Shown here piece after piece: positions 13,470 through 14,958 of a DNA stretch of 14,958 bases. The notes beneath the pieces were generated by a model that saw only the letters and a program-made list of their open reading frames with translations, did no database searches and was not told the origin of the DNA. The stretch is from RGIG8775 sp045612185 (GTDB taxonomy: Bacteria > Bacillota > Clostridia > Oscillospirales > CAG-272). The translations under genes and the position numbers were made by a program. Location: the NCBI GenBank assembly GCA_045612185.1, contig JAZKYO010000120.1, positions 1 to 14,958 of the forward strand, in the 5' to 3' direction. Each line of letters starts with the position of its first letter. Position 1 is the stretch's first letter.

Positions 13470-14702
13470 TTATTTGATTTGCTCAAAGCCCACCCTGAAA
13501 ATCTCGCCCGCGGACTTAGGCGCGGCAATCTCACCGCGTCTGCCAAGCGAGATATAGAACGCCTCGCCGTCGACGCAAAACGCGCCGGGGGTGTTGTATT
13601 CCAATAATCCGAACAGCTTTTCAGCCGAGGTATCCGAGACCTCAAAAACCATGCTTTCAAAGCGCGTGTCGGCGTTTTTTTGGGTAGCGAGAACATAAAT
13701 TTTTCCGTCAAACTCGGTAATATCCACAACGCGCACGCCTTTGCCGAGATTCAGTGCCGAAAAATTCACCAAATCGCTTGAAACAAGAAGGGTATCGCGG
13801 ATAATTATGTATGTAAGCTCACCCGAAGTTACCACGTCGGGCATGTCGGCGGCGGGAAGCGAGCCGTTTACAAACTCAAAAGCTCCGTCCGCATAGCGAT
13901 AGAGGTCCATAAAATAGCTGACCGAGCCGTCCTCGGCGGTTACGTCGAGGGTGAGGAAGGCGAAAAGCTCTCCCCCTCGTTCAAACAGGTTATAAACTCG
14001 CACGTACTCGTGCGCCGAGGTGTCAAGAAGCTCTCCTTTTTTATAAAATTCGAGCATTTCGTAGTTCTCGCCATCGTATCGGGTTATGGGAAAATCACCC
14101 GAATTTACGCCCAGCGCGAAGAAGGTAAAGTCCTCAAACTCAATGGCGTCAAAGCAATGAATTCCCGATGGCAAGGCGCGTACGGTCTCCCATTTTCCAC
14201 CGTCAAATATATAGTAATTGCCAAGCGACCAATCGCCTTTGGGGTCTGTGCCAAGTGTAACCAGCTTGCCGTCAAGTAAGCAAAAACGCTTTATCTGCTC
14301 GTCCTCAAGCGCCTCGGCAGAGCTTTCCCACACGCCTTTTTCAAGGTCGTATGACTTTACCGTTACGGGTCCTGTATTGGCGTCGTAGTCGCCGCCGCCC
14401 ACGTAGAGCCTACCGTCAAAGACGATAAGGTCCTCTGATAGTCTTGAGTGAATCCTCTCCTTGTCGTAGACCTCAAAATAAGGAGAGCCAAAGCTTTCGG
14501 GACGGCTTATTATTTTGTTTTTTTCAAGCAAAAAAAGCGGCACAAGCAAAGCTTCGGAAAGGGCGCACGCTAACAGCAGCACCACGCTTACAATAATGCG
14601 CGGCGCTTTTTTTGCGCTGTCTCTCGCGCCCTTTCTTAAAAGAAGCGCGAATATTGCCCCCACGCAAAGCACAGGCAACGTTATTATTAAAAACAAATAC
14701 AT
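13470..14702 (-). CDS. Membrane-anchored protein with a probable beta-propeller domain
   Basis: I do not recognise a named family. The 410-residue protein has two N-terminal hydrophobic segments (about 2-22 and 36-58) joined by a basic loop. A long acidic, beta-rich region follows with repeated motifs of the kind found in kelch or other propellers: FDGRLYVGGGDYD, LDGKLVTLGTD, YIFDGGKWETV, RYDGENYEM, FDGKIYVLATQ, VDGEAFYISLG. The propeller may have six or so blades. With the basic loop inside, the C-terminal part would probably be on the same side as the N-terminus, which is uncertain. The start is the ATG at 14702, with AGAGGA upstream; an upstream ATG at 14741 lies in repeat DNA. It heads the operon with cdd and DUF1576. 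No clear promoter was seen upstream. Confidence 0.7.
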   Translation of the reverse strand: MYLFLIITLPVLCVGAIFALLLRKGARDSAKKAPRIIVSVVLLLACALSEALLVPLFLLEKNKIISRPESFGSPYFEVYDKERIHSRLSEDLIVFDGRLYVGGGDYDANTGPVTVKSYDLEKGVWESSAEALEDEQIKRFCLLDGKLVTLGTDPKGDWSLGNYYIFDGGKWETVRALPSGIHCFDAIEFEDFTFFALGVNSGDFPITRYDGENYEMLEFYKKGELLDTSAHEYVRVYNLFERGGELFAFLTLDVTAEDGSVSYFMDLYRYADGAFEFVNGSLPAADMPDVVTSGELTYIIIRDTLLVSSDLVNFSALNLGKGVRVVDITEFDGKIYVLATQKNADTRFESMVFEVSDTSAEKLFGLLEYNTPGAFCVDGEAFYISLGRRGEIAAPKSAGEIFRVGFEQIK

Positions 14703-14727
14703 TTCTATATTCCTCTGATAAATTGTA

Positions 14728-14839
14728 GGTCCTCGCCGCACCTGGCGGTGGGCCTATGCGCTTCGCGGCTCACGAATTTTAGATTGAGTGAACATAACCC
14801 ACGCAATCCGAAAAACTCGGTTAGACACCTCGTTTTTCT
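14728..14839 (+). repeat. Composite intergenic repeat, copy B
   Basis: It contains the 38-nt block identical to 11290-11327 (here 14802-14839) and the 30-nt block that is the exact reverse complement of 104-133 (here 14750-14779). It thus links copies A and C, which share little with each other directly. It lies upstream of the beta-propeller gene, where a promoter would be expected. Confidence 0.82.
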
Positions 14840-14861
14840 ACACACGAATGGGATTGATGTG

Positions 14862-14958
14862 TTCAAATTGGTGTTTGGCGGTATGTTAGCACATATCATT
14901 GTAGGGACCGGCGTCCTCGACGGTCCATTTGGCACAAATGAAATTTGCATCGCTATGT
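14862..14958 (-). repeat. Right arm of the long inverted repeat, end of a second MITE-like element
   Basis: Reverse complement of 11432-11528 with two mismatches in 97 nt. The MITE terminal repeat begins at 14900 and the element runs off the window, so only part of this copy is visible. It is in opposite orientation to copy A. Confidence 0.88.

Noticed and set aside
14721..14750. Promoter for the beta-propeller operon inside repeat copy B
   Set aside because: A TACAAT box exists on the minus strand at 14722-14727, but no acceptable -35 element lies 16-18 nt upstream, so it is not supportable.
1..14958. CRISPR array, tRNA or rRNA genes, integrase or transposase genes
   Set aside because: No regularly spaced direct repeats, no tRNA- or rRNA-like segments, and no open frame with recombinase or transposase motifs was found.

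Overview
The window looks like accessory chromosome of an anaerobic Clostridia-type Firmicute, probably gut-associated. This rests on strong GGAGG-type ribosome binding sites, sigma-A-like promoters close to TTGACA/TATAAT, mid-range GC, a DUF1576 membrane protein, and a corrinoid methyltransferase operon with its iron-sulfur activator. The species cannot be named from the sequence. I see no tRNA, rRNA, CRISPR array, phage gene or transposase.

Region 1 (1-8311, minus strand) is the main point of interest. From a consensus promoter at 8282-8311 run, in transcription order: an AraC-family regulator with a cupin-like sensor; a B12-binding (corrinoid) protein; four different uroporphyrinogen-decarboxylase (URO-D) superfamily methyltransferases; a cysteine-rich DUF2284 protein; and a RACo-like ATP-dependent corrinoid-activating ferredoxin. 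The genes are 4-24 nt apart or overlap by 8-14 nt, and a hairpin terminator lies just after the last stop. The predicted scheme is that one or more URO-D proteins demethylate an unknown methylated substrate onto the corrinoid protein, the MtaA/CmuA-like member moves the methyl group on to an acceptor, and RACo, perhaps with DUF2284, re-reduces accidentally oxidised Co(II). The four URO-D proteins carry four different versions of the H-x-C...C metal motif. The regulator and the corrinoid protein lie in one open frame across an 8-A run, but the corrinoid protein also has its own excellent ribosome binding site and start.

Region 2 (8442-9743, minus) is a single gene for a right-handed beta-helix protein related to GH28/pectate-lyase-like enzymes, without a signal peptide and without the full GH28 catalytic set. 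It has its own promoter and a hairpin terminator.

Region 3 (9940-11202, plus) is a monocistronic gene for a soluble FtsH-like AAA+ zinc metalloprotease (AAA module plus M41 peptidase, no membrane segments), with a good promoter.

Region 4 (11203-11597) has no gene. It holds a composite intergenic repeat, a 144-bp MITE-like element with 29-bp terminal inverted repeats, and a bidirectional terminator.

Region 5 (11598-14702, minus) is a three-gene operon: a membrane-anchored protein with a probable beta-propeller, cytidine deaminase (cdd), and a DUF1576 polytopic membrane protein. Its upstream side (14703-14958) carries a second copy of the composite repeat, so the operon is flanked by related repeats. 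A third, partial copy lies at 104-133.
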